From Litorisediminicola beolgyonensis (GTDB lineage Bacteria > Pseudomonadota > Alphaproteobacteria > Rhodobacterales > Rhodobacteraceae), in the NCBI RefSeq assembly GCF_042679605.1, contig NZ_JBHTMU010000012.1, positions 38,997 to 102,996 of the forward strand: a DNA stretch of 64,000 nucleotides. Reading direction: 5' to 3'. Shown here one piece after another: positions 19,873 through 28,294 of this stretch; within the stretch, counting starts at the first letter, position 1, and each line of letters starts with the position of its first letter. A program made the translations under genes and the position numbers. The notes beneath the pieces are model-generated. The model saw nothing but the letters and a program-made list of their open reading frames with translations. It ran no database searches and had not been told where the DNA came from.

Positions 19873-21024
19873 GTGACCCCGGCTGCGCGCGTTCAGGCCG
19901 CGATCGAATGCCTCGACCGGATCGCCTCGGGCGCGGCGGCGGAGCAGGTCCTGACGGATTGGGGGCGGCGATCGCGCTATGCGGGGTCGAAGGACCGCGC
20001 CGCCGTGCGCGATCACGTCTTCGACGCGCTCCGGCAATGGCGCTCTTCCGCCGTGCTCGGCGGCTCCGAAAGCGGGCGCGGGCGCATGATCGGCCTTCTC
20101 AGGGCGTCTGGCATCGACCCCGAGACCCTCTTCACCGGAGAGCGCTTCGCGCCGGAGCCTCTGAGCGACGCCGAGCGTGCCGCAGGCGCCGCGCCCGAAG
20201 GCGCAGCCGCCTGGGATCTGCCCGACTGGCTGGCCCGCCGATTTACCGATGACCTGGGCGACGAGGCCGAGACCGCGGCCCAGGCCCTGCGCCACCGCGC
20301 CCCGGTCACCCTGCGCGTGAACCGTCTCAAGACCACGCTCGAGGCCGCCCGCGCCGATCTCTCCGCGGAGGGCATCGAGACCGAGCCGAACCCCCGAGCG
20401 CCTCTGGCGCTGACCGTCACCAGCAATCCACGCCGCGTGGCGCAGAGCGCCGCCTATCAGGACGGCCGTGTCGAGCTGCAGGACGCCTCGAGCCAGGCCA
20501 TTGTCGCAGCGCTGCCGCTCAAGCCCGGCGCGCGCGTTCTGGATTATTGTGCCGGGGGCGGCGGCAAGGCCTTGGCCATGGCAGCGGAAACCGGCGGCCG
20601 GATCGACTGCCACGACGCCGCGCCGCGCCGCATGGCCGATCTGCCCGCGCGCGCGGCCCGCGCCGGTGCGGATCTGCGGATCGTGCCTGCCCCCGAGGGT
20701 ACCTATGACCTCGTTCTCTGCGATGCGCCCTGTTCGGGCAGCGGGACGTGGCGCCGCGCGCCCGAAGCGAAATGGCGTCTGTCTCCGGGCGATCTGGACG
20801 ACCTCCTGACCGTTCAGGCCGAGATCCTCGATCGGGCCGCGACGCTCGTCGGGCCCGGAGGCGCGCTGGCCTATGCCACATGCTCGATCCTGTCCGCGGA
20901 AAACTCCAGTCAGATCAAAAGCTTTCTCGACCGCAATCCGAAGTGGGAGCGGGGAGACGAACTACGGTTTCTTCCAGATCACGCCGGGGATGGATTCTAC
21001 CTATGCGTGTTATTCTGTCGTTGA
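19873..21024 (+). CDS. RsmB/NOP2/Sun-family RNA (cytosine-C5) methyltransferase
   Basis: Predicted SAM-dependent methyltransferase of 383 residues that forms 5-methylcytosine in 16S rRNA, RsmB-like. Visible are an RNA-contact block (ELQDASSQAIVAALPL), motif I VLDYCAGGGGKALAMA, the motif IV cysteine in LCDAPCSGSGTWRR, and the motif VI TC cysteine in LAYATCSILSAEN. The GTG at 19873, four bases after the guaB stop, is chosen because the open frame upstream overlaps guaB. The N-terminal part contains an NusB-like RNA-binding segment. Target site (C967 or another position) is inferred only. Confidence 0.88.
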   Translation: MTPAARVQAAIECLDRIASGAAAEQVLTDWGRRSRYAGSKDRAAVRDHVFDALRQWRSSAVLGGSESGRGRMIGLLRASGIDPETLFTGERFAPEPLSDAERAAGAAPEGAAAWDLPDWLARRFTDDLGDEAETAAQALRHRAPVTLRVNRLKTTLEAARADLSAEGIETEPNPRAPLALTVTSNPRRVAQSAAYQDGRVELQDASSQAIVAALPLKPGARVLDYCAGGGGKALAMAAETGGRIDCHDAAPRRMADLPARAARAGADLRIVPAPEGTYDLVLCDAPCSGSGTWRRAPEAKWRLSPGDLDDLLTVQAEILDRAATLVGPGGALAYATCSILSAENSSQIKSFLDRNPKWERGDELRFLPDHAGDGFYLCVLFCR

Positions 21025-21136
21025 CGAGACTTGGAATCAACTTTTACGAGTCTCTTCGAGGGACATTAAACCACTATTAAGACCGCTATGGCGAAGTGTC
21101 TCCCGTGTCGCGATGAACGAGGGAGCAGAATCGCAC

Positions 21137-23404
21137 ATGACCATGACCGAAAAGTTCGGGGCGCGCGTCGCGAGCCCGTCGAGAAGCGCGCTTGCGCTCA
21201 CCGGACTTGTGTGTGGCGTCGGCGGCGCCGGTGCCTTGCTGGTGTTTCTCGGCGGCGCGCATCTCGCCGCCGCCATGGTCTCTGCGGCCACGGTCTTGTT
21301 GGTGATCTGGGCGCTTGGTCGGGTGTTTCTCAGGCGCGACCAGCGTCTCGGCATGGACCTCGCCGCAAGCCTCATCGCCGAGGACAGCACGGCCGCCCTG
21401 ATTTGCGACGAGGCCGGAACGGTCCTCGACACCAATGCGCAGGCCCGGCGGGATTACGATATCGAAGAAGGCGGAAGCCTGCCCATTCTTCTCCGCCCTT
21501 ATCTGGCGGCTCCCGGACAGGTTCTGCACCGGGTCGAACAGGGCCTCCGGACCGCCTCGAGCACCAGCGCCGAGGTCGAGCTGCGCGACGGCCCCTTGCG
21601 CATCTCGCTCCAAAGACTGCCTGCTGGGCTGCGCCTGTGGCGGTTCGCGCGGGTCGATGCCGCCGCGGCCTCGCAGGATGCCCTGCCGACAATCACCCTG
21701 GGTCGCAACGATGTCGTTCTGTCGATGAACGCGGCCGCGCGTGACCTCATCGGGCGTCGGTTGCGCGCGCTGTCCGACCTTATTCCCAAGGGACCGGTCC
21801 TGTCCGGCAAGGCGCAGCAGGTCCTGACGCGCAACGGTGTCGAAAGTTTCGTGATCGGCATTTTCGAGACCGGTCCCGGTCGCCGGGAAATGACGCTGCT
21901 TCCGGCATCGCCGGACCAGGGTGAGTCGGAATTCGACACGCTTCCGATCGCGCTCCTGCGCCTGAACCCTGACGGCGCAATCCTCCGCGCCAACCGCGAA
22001 GCGCAGACGCTTCTCGCCGCCTCCGAGATCGCGGGCGCACCGCTGTCGCAGTTCATGGAAGGTCTGGGTCGCTCCATCCCGGATTGGCTGGCCGAGGCCG
22101 CCGCCGGTCGTGCCCTGAACCATTCCGAGTTCCTGCGGCTGACACGCGACGACCGGGAAGTCTTCGTTCAGGTCACCCTCAGCCGAATCTTCGAGCAGGG
22201 CGAGACCGTCCTGATCGCGGTGCTGAACGACGCGACCGAGTTGAAATCGCTTGAGGCGCAGTTCGTCCAGAGCCAGAAAATGCAGGCAATCGGCCAGCTT
22301 GCCGGCGGGGTGGCCCATGATTTCAACAATCTTCTGACGGCGATCTCGGGTCATTGCGACCTGCTTCTCCTGCGCCACGACAGCGGCGATCCGGATTTCG
22401 GGGATCTGGTCCAGATCAACCAGAACGCCAATCGCGCCGCGGCGCTGGTCGGACAACTTCTGGCATTCTCCCGCAAGCAGACCCTTCGGCCCGAAGTGCT
22501 CGACCTGCGTGACACGCTCTCGGACCTGGCGCATCTGCTCAACCGTCTGGTCGGAGAGCGGGTCCGGCTGGAACTGACCCATGATCCGGCGCTTCCGAAC
22601 ATACGCGGGGACCGTCGGCAACTCGAGCAGGTCTTGATGAACCTCGTGGTGAACGCCCGCGATGCGATGACCGATGGCGGTGTCATCGCGGTCGAGACGG
22701 ATCGCGTCGTGCTGACAGAACCCTTGAAACGCGACCGTGCGGTCGTCGCGCCCGGTTCCTATGTGCGCGTGCGCGTCACCGACCACGGCGTCGGCATCCC
22801 ACGAGACAAGCTCCAGAAAGTATTCGAGCCGTTTTTCACCACCAAGCGCCAAGGCGAAGGGACCGGCCTCGGACTCTCCACAGTTTACGGCATTATCAAG
22901 CAGACGGGCGGGTTCATTTTCGTCGATAGCGAGGTCGGTAAAGGCACCTGTTTCCAACTCCTTATCCCCGTCTACGAAGGGCAGATCGATGCCGCGCCCA
23001 AACCAGAGCTCGAAGCTCCGAGACCGATCCAGGCATCCGGAGACGGCGTGATCATGCTGGTCGAGGACGAGGCGCCGGTCCGGGCTTTCGCGTCACGTGC
23101 ACTGAAGCTCCGCGGCTATACCGTGATCGAAGCGGACTGCGCCGAAGCCGCGCTCGCGATCCTCGAGGATGCAGGGGTTGAGGTCGATCTCTTTGTTTCG
23201 GACGTCATCATGCCGGGGCTAGACGGTCCGAGCTGGGTGCGCAAAGCCCGCGAGCAGCGACCGGATATCGGCGTGGTTTTCGTTTCGGGTTACGCCGAAG
23301 ACGCGCTCGATAACGCAGCGCACCAGATGCCGAACGCGTCGTTCTTGGCAAAACCGTTTTCTCTGAACGACCTGACCGACACTGTGGCCGCGCGATTGTC
23401 GTGA
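21137..23404 (+). CDS. cckA: Cell-cycle hybrid sensor histidine kinase CckA
   Basis: Bifunctional kinase/phosphatase that feeds the ChpT-CtrA phosphorelay controlling the cell cycle, motility and gene transfer in alphaproteobacteria. The 755-residue protein has two N-terminal membrane helices (about residues 10-60), two PAS-like sensor regions, the HisKA box QLAGGVAHDFNNLLTAISGH, an ATPase domain with N box NLVVNARDAM and G boxes DHGVGI and GTGLGLSTVYGI, and a C-terminal receiver with the phospho-acceptor Asp in VSDVIMPGLDG and Lys in AKPFS. The ATG at 21137 follows GAGGGAGC; the ATG at 21113 lacks a ribosome binding site. Convergent with moeA, 21 bases apart. Confidence 0.93.
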   Translation: MTMTEKFGARVASPSRSALALTGLVCGVGGAGALLVFLGGAHLAAAMVSAATVLLVIWALGRVFLRRDQRLGMDLAASLIAEDSTAALICDEAGTVLDTNAQARRDYDIEEGGSLPILLRPYLAAPGQVLHRVEQGLRTASSTSAEVELRDGPLRISLQRLPAGLRLWRFARVDAAAASQDALPTITLGRNDVVLSMNAAARDLIGRRLRALSDLIPKGPVLSGKAQQVLTRNGVESFVIGIFETGPGRREMTLLPASPDQGESEFDTLPIALLRLNPDGAILRANREAQTLLAASEIAGAPLSQFMEGLGRSIPDWLAEAAAGRALNHSEFLRLTRDDREVFVQVTLSRIFEQGETVLIAVLNDATELKSLEAQFVQSQKMQAIGQLAGGVAHDFNNLLTAISGHCDLLLLRHDSGDPDFGDLVQINQNANRAAALVGQLLAFSRKQTLRPEVLDLRDTLSDLAHLLNRLVGERVRLELTHDPALPNIRGDRRQLEQVLMNLVVNARDAMTDGGVIAVETDRVVLTEPLKRDRAVVAPGSYVRVRVTDHGVGIPRDKLQKVFEPFFTTKRQGEGTGLGLSTVYGIIKQTGGFIFVDSEVGKGTCFQLLIPVYEGQIDAAPKPELEAPRPIQASGDGVIMLVEDEAPVRAFASRALKLRGYTVIEADCAEAALAILEDAGVEVDLFVSDVIMPGLDGPSWVRKAREQRPDIGVVFVSGYAEDALDNAAHQMPNASFLAKPFSLNDLTDTVAARLS

Positions 23405-23425
23405 TGGAACCGAAGGTAAGTGTCT

Positions 23426-24613
23426 TCACCCGAGCGAGGGGATGCGGCGCAACGGAAGGTAGGAGACAAGCTCACCCGCAGCCCGAGGACCGTCATTCGG
23501 CGGGCGCACGACAAGCGCATCGCTGCCGGACAGGACAGTCAGAAGCGAGCTGTCCTGTCGGTCCTCGATTTCGAGACCCGCGTCTTTCCAGCGGGCGCGC
23601 ATGTAGTGCTCACGCGGTCCGTTGGGCCCAACCGGCTTAGACAACGGCGCTGCCGAAAGCGGCGTTGGTTCCGCGGGAAGTCCCTGCATCGCGTTCAGCA
23701 CCGGGCAGACGAAGACATGTCCGCAGACCATGGCTGAAACCGGGTTCCCGGGCAGGCCGATCATCATCGCGCCGCCGAGGCGCCCCGCCATCAGCGGTTT
23801 TCCCGGTCGCATCGCCACCTTGTAGAAGCTGCGCTCCAACCCAAGTTCGCCTGCGACCTTGGCGACGAGATCGTGATCACCGACGGACGCGCCGCCGATC
23901 GTGACGACCAGATTGGCATCGTCGACCAAGCCGATCACCTCGCGCAGCGCCGTCACACTGTCGCGCGCGATGGGGAGTACCCGGCATTCCGCACCGGCGC
24001 GCGTGAAAAGCGCGCTCAACCCGAAGATATTCGATGCCACGATTTGATCGGATGCAGGGGCCTCTCCCGGCATCACCAATTCGTCGCCGGTCGAGATCAG
24101 GGCGACGCGCGGTCGCCGCGATACCGAAACGCGATCCGCATTGAGAGCCGCCAGCAGAGCGATATCCTCGGGCCAGAGCCGCCGCGGCGCGTCGAGTTGG
24201 AACCCCGCGCGGAAATCGGCACCGGCGGGTCGGATATGAGTCGCCGTCTCTGGGTCCGACGAGATGCGGATACGATCGCCGTCGCGCTCGGTGTCCTCCT
24301 GGATGATCACGCGCGTGGCGCCACCTGGCACGGGAGCCCCGGTGAAGATGCGCACGGCCTGTCCGGGCCCGACCTGACCGTCAAAGCGATGCCCTGCGGC
24401 GCTTTCTCCGATCACCTCGAGCGTCTCGCCCGGGGCGCAGGACGCGACCGCGTAGCCATCCATGGCAGACGCCGCGAAGGGCGGCTGGTCGCGCTTTGCG
24501 GTGACCGGTTCGACCAAGACCCGGCCATCGGCATCGGTCAGGGCGACGACCTCCTTCGGCAGAGGCGTCACCAGCGAGAAGAGCGCGTCGAGCGCGTCCT
24601 CGACCGAGATCAT
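23426..24613 (-). CDS. moeA: Molybdopterin molybdenumtransferase
   Basis: Inserts molybdate into adenylylated molybdopterin to complete molybdenum cofactor. The 395-residue product has the MoeA start (EDALDALF), PPFAASAMDGYAV, the central MoCF-binding domain with ISTGDELV and TIGGASVGDHD, and GLPGNPVSAMV near the C-terminus. Its ATG overlaps the moaC stop by four bases (ATGA), so it is translationally coupled. It ends the leftward trpG-trpD-ung-trpC-moaC-moeA series. In other Rhodobacterales lexA often follows moeA; here the next gene is the convergent cckA. Confidence 0.96.
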   Translation of the reverse strand: MISVEDALDALFSLVTPLPKEVVALTDADGRVLVEPVTAKRDQPPFAASAMDGYAVASCAPGETLEVIGESAAGHRFDGQVGPGQAVRIFTGAPVPGGATRVIIQEDTERDGDRIRISSDPETATHIRPAGADFRAGFQLDAPRRLWPEDIALLAALNADRVSVSRRPRVALISTGDELVMPGEAPASDQIVASNIFGLSALFTRAGAECRVLPIARDSVTALREVIGLVDDANLVVTIGGASVGDHDLVAKVAGELGLERSFYKVAMRPGKPLMAGRLGGAMMIGLPGNPVSAMVCGHVFVCPVLNAMQGLPAEPTPLSAAPLSKPVGPNGPREHYMRARWKDAGLEIEDRQDSSLLTVLSGSDALVVRPPNDGPRAAGELVSYLPLRRIPSLG

Positions 24614-25086
24614 GGCGCCTCGTACCGGCCGGATTTGCCGCCGTCTTTCAGCACCACCCGCAACCCGCCGATCTCCATCGCGCGATCGACAGCCTTGGCC
24701 ATGTCGTAGACCGTAAGCGCCGCGGTCGAGGCGGCGGTCAGCGCCTCCATCTCGACGCCGGTCTGACCGGTCGTCTTGACGGTCGCGGTGATGCGCAGAC
24801 CCGGCAGGTCGGCATCGGGCTCGAGCTCGACCGCGACCTTGGTGACGGGCAGAGGGTGACAGAGCGGGATCAACTCGGGCGTCTTCTTGGCGCCCATGAT
24901 GCCCGCGAGACGCGCGACGCCGATCACGTCGCCTTTCTTGGCGCGACCTTCGGTGATCAGCGCGAAGGTCTCGGCCGCCATCTTGACCCAGGCCTCGGCC
25001 ACGGCAACGCGGGCCGTTGACGGCTTGTCGGAGACATCGACCATATGGGCATCGCCCTTGGCGTCGAAATGCGTCAGCTCCGCCAT
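24610..25086 (-). CDS. moaC: Cyclic pyranopterin monophosphate synthase
   Basis: Converts the MoaA product (3',8-cyclo-GTP) to cyclic pyranopterin monophosphate in molybdenum cofactor synthesis. At 158 residues it is standard length. Motifs: FDAKGDAHMVDVSDK at the N-terminus, KKTPELIPLCHPL with the active-site His near residue 77, and GVEMEALTAASTAALTVYDMAKA. The start shares one base with the trpC stop (TGATG), and the end overlaps moeA by four bases. Confidence 0.98.
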   Translation of the reverse strand: MAELTHFDAKGDAHMVDVSDKPSTARVAVAEAWVKMAAETFALITEGRAKKGDVIGVARLAGIMGAKKTPELIPLCHPLPVTKVAVELEPDADLPGLRITATVKTTGQTGVEMEALTAASTAALTVYDMAKAVDRAMEIGGLRVVLKDGGKSGRYEAP

Positions 25087-25886
25087 CAGGCCACCGGATC
25101 CGCGAGCAGCTGCGCCGTTGCGGCTTCGACATTGTCCTGCCGCATCAGGCTTTCGCCGATGAGGAAACTGCGCGCCCCGAACCTGGCCATCTCGGCGAGA
25201 TCGGCGGGCGTCGACAAGCCGCTTTCAGAGACCAGAAGGATGTCCTCGGGGAGACCTTCGGCAAGCTCCTTCGTCACATCAAGAGAGGTCTCGAAGGTTT
25301 TGAGATTGCGATTGTTCACGCCGATCATCCTGGATTTCAAGGTGAGCGCGCGATCCAGCTCCTCGCGGTCATGGACCTCGACCAGAACGTCCATGCCCCA
25401 CTCGGTCGCGCAGGCTTCGAGCTCGGCGGCCTGTTCGTCGGACAGGGTCGCCATGATCAGCAGGATGCAGTCGGCATGCAGCGAGCGCGCCTCGATCACC
25501 TGGTAGGGATCGTACATGAAATCCTTGCGCAGCGCGGGAAGGCGCGTCGCCTTCCTGGCCTGCGTCAGATAGGGCTTCGCGCCCTTGAAGCTCGGCATGT
25601 CGGTCAGGACGGAAAGGCAGGTCGCGCCGCCGCGCTCATAGGCAGCGGCGAGCGTGGCGGGGTCAAAATCTATTCGGATCAAACCCTTGGAAGGCGACGC
25701 TTTCTTGACCTCGGCGATCAGGCCGTAGCCGGTGGACTGGGCGCGGCGCAGGGCCTCCGCGAAGGGACGTACGGGGTCGGCGTTCTTCGCGGCCTCTTCG
25801 ATCAGGCTCAGCGGCATCGTCGCCTTGTCCGAGGCGATCTCGGTCAGCTTGTAGGCCTTGATCCTGTCCAGAATGGTGTCGGTCAT
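25086..25886 (-). CDS. trpC: Indole-3-glycerol phosphate synthase
   Basis: Closes the indole ring from CdRP in tryptophan synthesis. It is a single-function TrpC (266 residues) without the PRA isomerase half found in enterics. Barrel motifs include LIAEVKKASPSKGLIRIDF with catalytic lysines, CLSVLTD, ALRKDFMYDPYQV, VNNRNLKTF, and LVSESGL. The start at 25886 (MTDTILDRI) overlaps ung by four bases. It is separated from trpD only by the inserted ung gene. Confidence 0.97.
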   Translation of the reverse strand: MTDTILDRIKAYKLTEIASDKATMPLSLIEEAAKNADPVRPFAEALRRAQSTGYGLIAEVKKASPSKGLIRIDFDPATLAAAYERGGATCLSVLTDMPSFKGAKPYLTQARKATRLPALRKDFMYDPYQVIEARSLHADCILLIMATLSDEQAAELEACATEWGMDVLVEVHDREELDRALTLKSRMIGVNNRNLKTFETSLDVTKELAEGLPEDILLVSESGLSTPADLAEMARFGARSFLIGESLMRQDNVEAATAQLLADPVA

Positions 25887-26530
25887 GCGCGTCCCCAATC
25901 TATCTCCGTCTCGCCCCTTGCCTTAAGCCATGCATTGATCTGCGAAAAGGGGCGCGAGCCGAAAAAGCCCCGCCGGGCCGAGAGTGGCGAGGGGTGCGCT
26001 GAGCCCAGGACGAGGTGGTCGTCGCCGCCAATGGCGTCCGAAAATCCCTGCGCATGCCCGCCCCAGAGCACGAAGGCGCGCGGGCGATTCGATAGCGCGC
26101 CGAGCACCTGTCGCGTCAGCTCCGACCATCCCAAGCGCGCATGCGCGCCGGCCTCTCCCGCGGGCACGGTGAGCGCGGTGTTGAGGAGGAGCACGCCCTG
26201 ATCGGCCCAGCCGAGGAGCGATCCGGTTTCACGCATCACGGAAAGGTCGTCCGACAACTCCATGTAGATATTGCGAAGAGAGCGGGGCAGGGGCGTTCCA
26301 TCCGTGACCGAAAAGGCAAGCCCGTGGGCATGGCCCGGCGTCGGATAGGGATCCTGGCCCAGGATCACGACGCGGACATCCTCGGGAGCCGCGGCCTCGA
26401 GCGCTGCAAAGATCTGCGGCTCCGGAGGCAGGATTTGGCGCGGATCTGCGGCGAGCGCCGCCGAGATGCCCGGCAGCCGGTCTGTGAAGAACGGAAGATG
26501 CGCCCAGGCGGCCGGCGGGGTCAGGCTCAT
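25883..26530 (-). CDS. ung: Uracil-DNA glycosylase (family 1)
   Basis: Removes uracil from DNA to start base-excision repair. The 215-residue protein has the water-activating motif VVILGQDPYPTPGHAHGLAFS (about residues 55-75), LLLNTALTV, and the DNA-insertion loop GSAHPSPLSARRGFFG near residue 177. Its ATG overlaps the trpD stop by four bases and its end overlaps the trpC start by four, so it is embedded in a tryptophan operon. Base composition and codon use match the neighbours, so there is no sign of recent foreign origin. Confidence 0.96.
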   Translation of the reverse strand: MSLTPPAAWAHLPFFTDRLPGISAALAADPRQILPPEPQIFAALEAAAPEDVRVVILGQDPYPTPGHAHGLAFSVTDGTPLPRSLRNIYMELSDDLSVMRETGSLLGWADQGVLLLNTALTVPAGEAGAHARLGWSELTRQVLGALSNRPRAFVLWGGHAQGFSDAIGGDDHLVLGSAHPSPLSARRGFFGSRPFSQINAWLKARGETEIDWGRA

Positions 26531-27543
26531 CCCTGGGTCAGGCGGGCCAGCGTCTCGATCCGGGCTAGGGCCGCGCCGCTGTCGATGCTCTCGCGCGCGA
26601 GACCGGCGCCTTCGCGGAGATCGCTGGCGCGTCCGGCGACGACCAGCGCGGCGGCGGCGTTCAGCAGGACCGCGTCGCGATATGCGCCCTCGGTCCCGGC
26701 CAGGAGCGCACGGAAGGCGCGGCCGTTCTCTTCGGGCGTGCCGCCGAGAATGGCCTCGAACGGATGGACGGGCAGACCGGCCTCTTCGGGATGAACCTCG
26801 TGCTCGGTGACCGAGCCGTCCTCGTTCAGCGCGGCGACCCAGCTGACCCCGCTGATGCTCAACTCGTCGGTGCCGTCCGAGCCGTGCACCAGCCAGGCGC
26901 GCTCCGAGCCGAGCGCGGCGAGGGTCTCGGCCATCGGCCGGATCAGCGCGCGGCTGAAAGCGCCGGTCAGCTGGCGCTTGACGCCTGCGGGATTCGTGAG
27001 CGGCCCCAGGATGTTGAAGATCGTTCTTGTGCCAAGCTCCAGCCGCACCGGGCCGACATGGGCCATGGCGGGATGGTGCATGGGCGCCATCATGAAGCAG
27101 ATACCGGCCTCGGCAAGCACCTCGGAGACGCGCTTGGCCTCGAGCATGACGTTCACGCCCATCTGGCCCAGAGCATCCGCCGCGCCGGATTTCGACGACA
27201 GGTTGCGGTTGCCGTGCTTGGCGACCGGGACGCCCGCGCCCGCGACCACGAAGGCCGTCGCGGTCGAGATGTTGAGCGTGCCCTTGCCGTCGCCGCCGGT
27301 GCCGACGATGTCCATCGCGCCCACGGGCGCCACGACCTTGTGGCACTTGGCGCGCATCACCGAAGCGGCTGCGGCGTATTCGTCGACCGACTCACCGCGC
27401 GTCCGGAGGGCCATCAGAAGTCCGCCGATCTGCGCGGGCGTCGCGTCGCCCTCGAAGAGGACGGTGAAGGCGGCTTCGGCCTCGTCGCGGGTGAGCGGGC
27501 GCTCTGCGGCGGCCCCGATCAGCGGTTTCAGGCGGTCGCTCAT
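26527..27543 (-). CDS. trpD: Anthranilate phosphoribosyltransferase
   Basis: Joins anthranilate to PRPP. The 338-residue protein has the PRPP loop DIVGTGGDGKGTLNISTATA near residue 78, KHGNRNLSSKSGAADALGQMG near 107, and the anthranilate region MAPMHHPAMAHV. The ATG at 27543 overlaps the trpG end by four bases, and its end overlaps ung by four. This tight overlap chain implies a single polycistronic message. Confidence 0.97.
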   Translation of the reverse strand: MSDRLKPLIGAAAERPLTRDEAEAAFTVLFEGDATPAQIGGLLMALRTRGESVDEYAAAASVMRAKCHKVVAPVGAMDIVGTGGDGKGTLNISTATAFVVAGAGVPVAKHGNRNLSSKSGAADALGQMGVNVMLEAKRVSEVLAEAGICFMMAPMHHPAMAHVGPVRLELGTRTIFNILGPLTNPAGVKRQLTGAFSRALIRPMAETLAALGSERAWLVHGSDGTDELSISGVSWVAALNEDGSVTEHEVHPEEAGLPVHPFEAILGGTPEENGRAFRALLAGTEGAYRDAVLLNAAAALVVAGRASDLREGAGLARESIDSGAALARIETLARLTQG

Positions 27544-28121
27544 GCCGGGACCTTCATCACGTCGAGGAAATTCTGCAGCATCTGGTGACCATGCTCCGAG
27601 GCGATGCTCTCGGGATGGAACTGGACGCCGTGGATCGGAAGGGTCTTGTGGCTGAGCCCCATGATCGTGCCGTCCTCGAGCCAGCCCGTGACCTCGAGGC
27701 ACTCGGGCAGCGTGGCGCGTTCGACGACAAGGCTGTGGTAGCGCGTCGCCGCGAAGGGCGAGGGCAGGCCCTTGAAGACGCCGCCGCCCGCGTGATGCAT
27801 CTTGCCCATCTTGCCGTGCACGATCTCGTCATGGCGCCGGACCGTGCCGCCGAAGGCCTGGCCGATGGTCTGGTGCCCAAGGCAGACACCCATGAGCGGC
27901 GTGCGTGTCTCGGCGGCGGCGGCCGTGAGCGCGAGGCAGATGCCGGCGTGGTCGGGGTCCGAGGGGCCTGGCGAGAGCAGGATGCCCTCAGGCTTCAGCG
28001 CCATCGCCTCCTGCACGTTCAACGCGTCGTTGCGGGCGACTTTCACCTCGGCGCCGAGCTCGCCCAGGTAATGCACGAGATTGTAGGTGAAGCTGTCGTA
28101 ATTATCGATGAGAAGCAGCAT
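27540..28121 (-). CDS. trpG: Anthranilate synthase component II (glutamine amidotransferase)
   Basis: Supplies ammonia from glutamine to TrpE. The 193-residue class I amidotransferase has IDNYDSFTYNLV at the N-terminus, the nucleophile Cys in GVCLGHQTIGQAFGG (about residue 84), and the His-Glu pair in GVQFHPESIASEHG. It is the first gene of the leftward operon. No trpE is adjacent; the gene upstream is the divergent yibQ-like gene, so TrpE must be encoded elsewhere or beyond the window. No leader peptide or attenuator was recognised in the 173-base spacer. Confidence 0.97.
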   Translation of the reverse strand: MLLLIDNYDSFTYNLVHYLGELGAEVKVARNDALNVQEAMALKPEGILLSPGPSDPDHAGICLALTAAAAETRTPLMGVCLGHQTIGQAFGGTVRRHDEIVHGKMGKMHHAGGGVFKGLPSPFAATRYHSLVVERATLPECLEVTGWLEDGTIMGLSHKTLPIHGVQFHPESIASEHGHQMLQNFLDVMKVPA

Positions 28122-28294
28122 GGGTCTTTTCGATCAGGCGCGCGTCGAAGCGCGGAACTCGGGGCTGGTCGCAGAGCGGCGGTTCGCGGTATAGATGGGC
28201 CGAGCGGCAATGCGGCGTCAAGGGCGCCCGCGCCGCGAAGCGGTCCGCGAGAGACCGGCTGAGGACGACACGGGCAGCAAGAGGGTCTGGCGAC

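Noticed and set aside
23401..23430. lexA next to moeA, expected from gene order in relatives
   Set aside because: Only 21 bases separate moeA from the convergent cckA; there is no room for lexA and no remnant.
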